The position numbers were made by a program, and so were the translations under genes. Under the pieces are notes generated by a model. That model worked only from the letters and a program-made list of their open reading frames with translations, had not been told where the DNA came from and searched no databases. Shown one piece after another: positions 32,950 to 33,048 of a stretch of DNA of 33,048 bases. The first letter of the stretch is position 1; every line of letters starts with the position of its first letter. Origin of the DNA: an uncultured Ruminococcus sp. (GTDB lineage: Bacteria > Bacillota > Clostridia > Oscillospirales > Acutalibacteraceae); the NCBI GenBank assembly GCA_902774325.1, contig CACYIC010000014.1, positions 1 to 33,048 on the forward strand, in the 5' to 3' direction.

Positions 32950-33048
32950 GTGCGCCCGACGGCGCACGTTTCTAAAGGGTGAAAGTCCCGAATCCGCCCG
33001 ACAGCGGGAAGGATATAGCCGAACACCAAGGGTGTCCGCCGTGAGGCG
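32950..33048 (+). mobile_element. 5' end of a group II intron (continues beyond window)
   Basis: The sequence begins GTGCGCCCGACGGCGCAC, the GUGCG-type 5' splice end with a short closing hairpin of domain I. It then has GGGTGAAAGTCCC, GCGGGAAGGATATAGCCGAAC and ACCAAGGGTGTCC, all characteristic of bacterial group II intron domain I. It starts directly after the guaB terminator T-run, the insertion preference of class C (terminator-targeting) introns. The reverse transcriptase gene and 3' end are outside the window. No other feature explains this segment. Confidence 0.78.

Overview
The window is a chromosomal replication-origin region of a low-to-mid GC Firmicute. Gene order on the left arm is rpmH-rnpA-yidD-yidC-khpB(jag)-mnmE-mnmG-rsmG-noc-parA-parB-serS. 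On the right arm it is dnaA-dnaN-yaaA-recF-remB-gyrB-gyrA. This order, with noc and remB present, is typical of Clostridia, and protein details such as the LPLWGK stretch in GyrB suggest an Oscillospiraceae/Ruminococcaceae-type gut bacterium. The family-level placement is inference. No foreign-looking island is visible except the start of a group II intron at the right edge.

Left edge (1-390): the sigma-A promoter, A/T-rich upstream region and leader of what is probably an rRNA operon running leftward out of the window. From 391 to 9.7 kb come minus-strand accessory and housekeeping genes. These are a lipoprotein, a G5/3D cell-wall protein, ThrH phosphatase, an orotate-phosphoribosyltransferase-like protein, a DHHW-protein/NUDIX pair, ROK glucokinase and serS. 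From 8.9 to 18.5 kb is the conserved minus-strand origin-proximal cluster, which makes a protein-export/RNA-processing/tRNA-modification block followed by the chromosome-segregation block. Two perfect parS sites lie at 10675 and 12909.

The strand switch lies between rpmH (18482) and dnaA (19076). Both divergent promoters match sigma-A consensus with 17-bp spacers. Between them is a 12-copy, 11-bp tandem array with no T on the plus strand, then a 20-bp tandem duplication directly upstream of the dnaA promoter. The dnaA-dnaN spacer (20399-20674) looks like the functional origin. It holds a dense cluster of TTTCAACA-type elements on both strands, and the last is followed by a GC cluster, TTA-CTA-CTA-CTG DnaA-trios and an AT-rich stretch, the same layout as the Bacillus basal origin unwinding system. 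Canonical TTATCCACA boxes are not seen in either dnaA flank. The DNA-recognition loop of this DnaA reads HYST where the usual sequence is DHTT. The main proposal from this window is therefore an origin with a shifted DnaA-box specificity.

The right arm continues with dnaN-yaaA-recF-remB, two small zinc-ribbon membrane proteins, gyrB, a hotdog thioesterase, gyrA, and two divergent-type lipoproteins, one of them the only head-on gene in the window. It ends with guaB, whose terminator is followed directly by the 5' end of a group II intron. Nearly every gene points away from the origin, so transcription and replication are co-directional on both arms.
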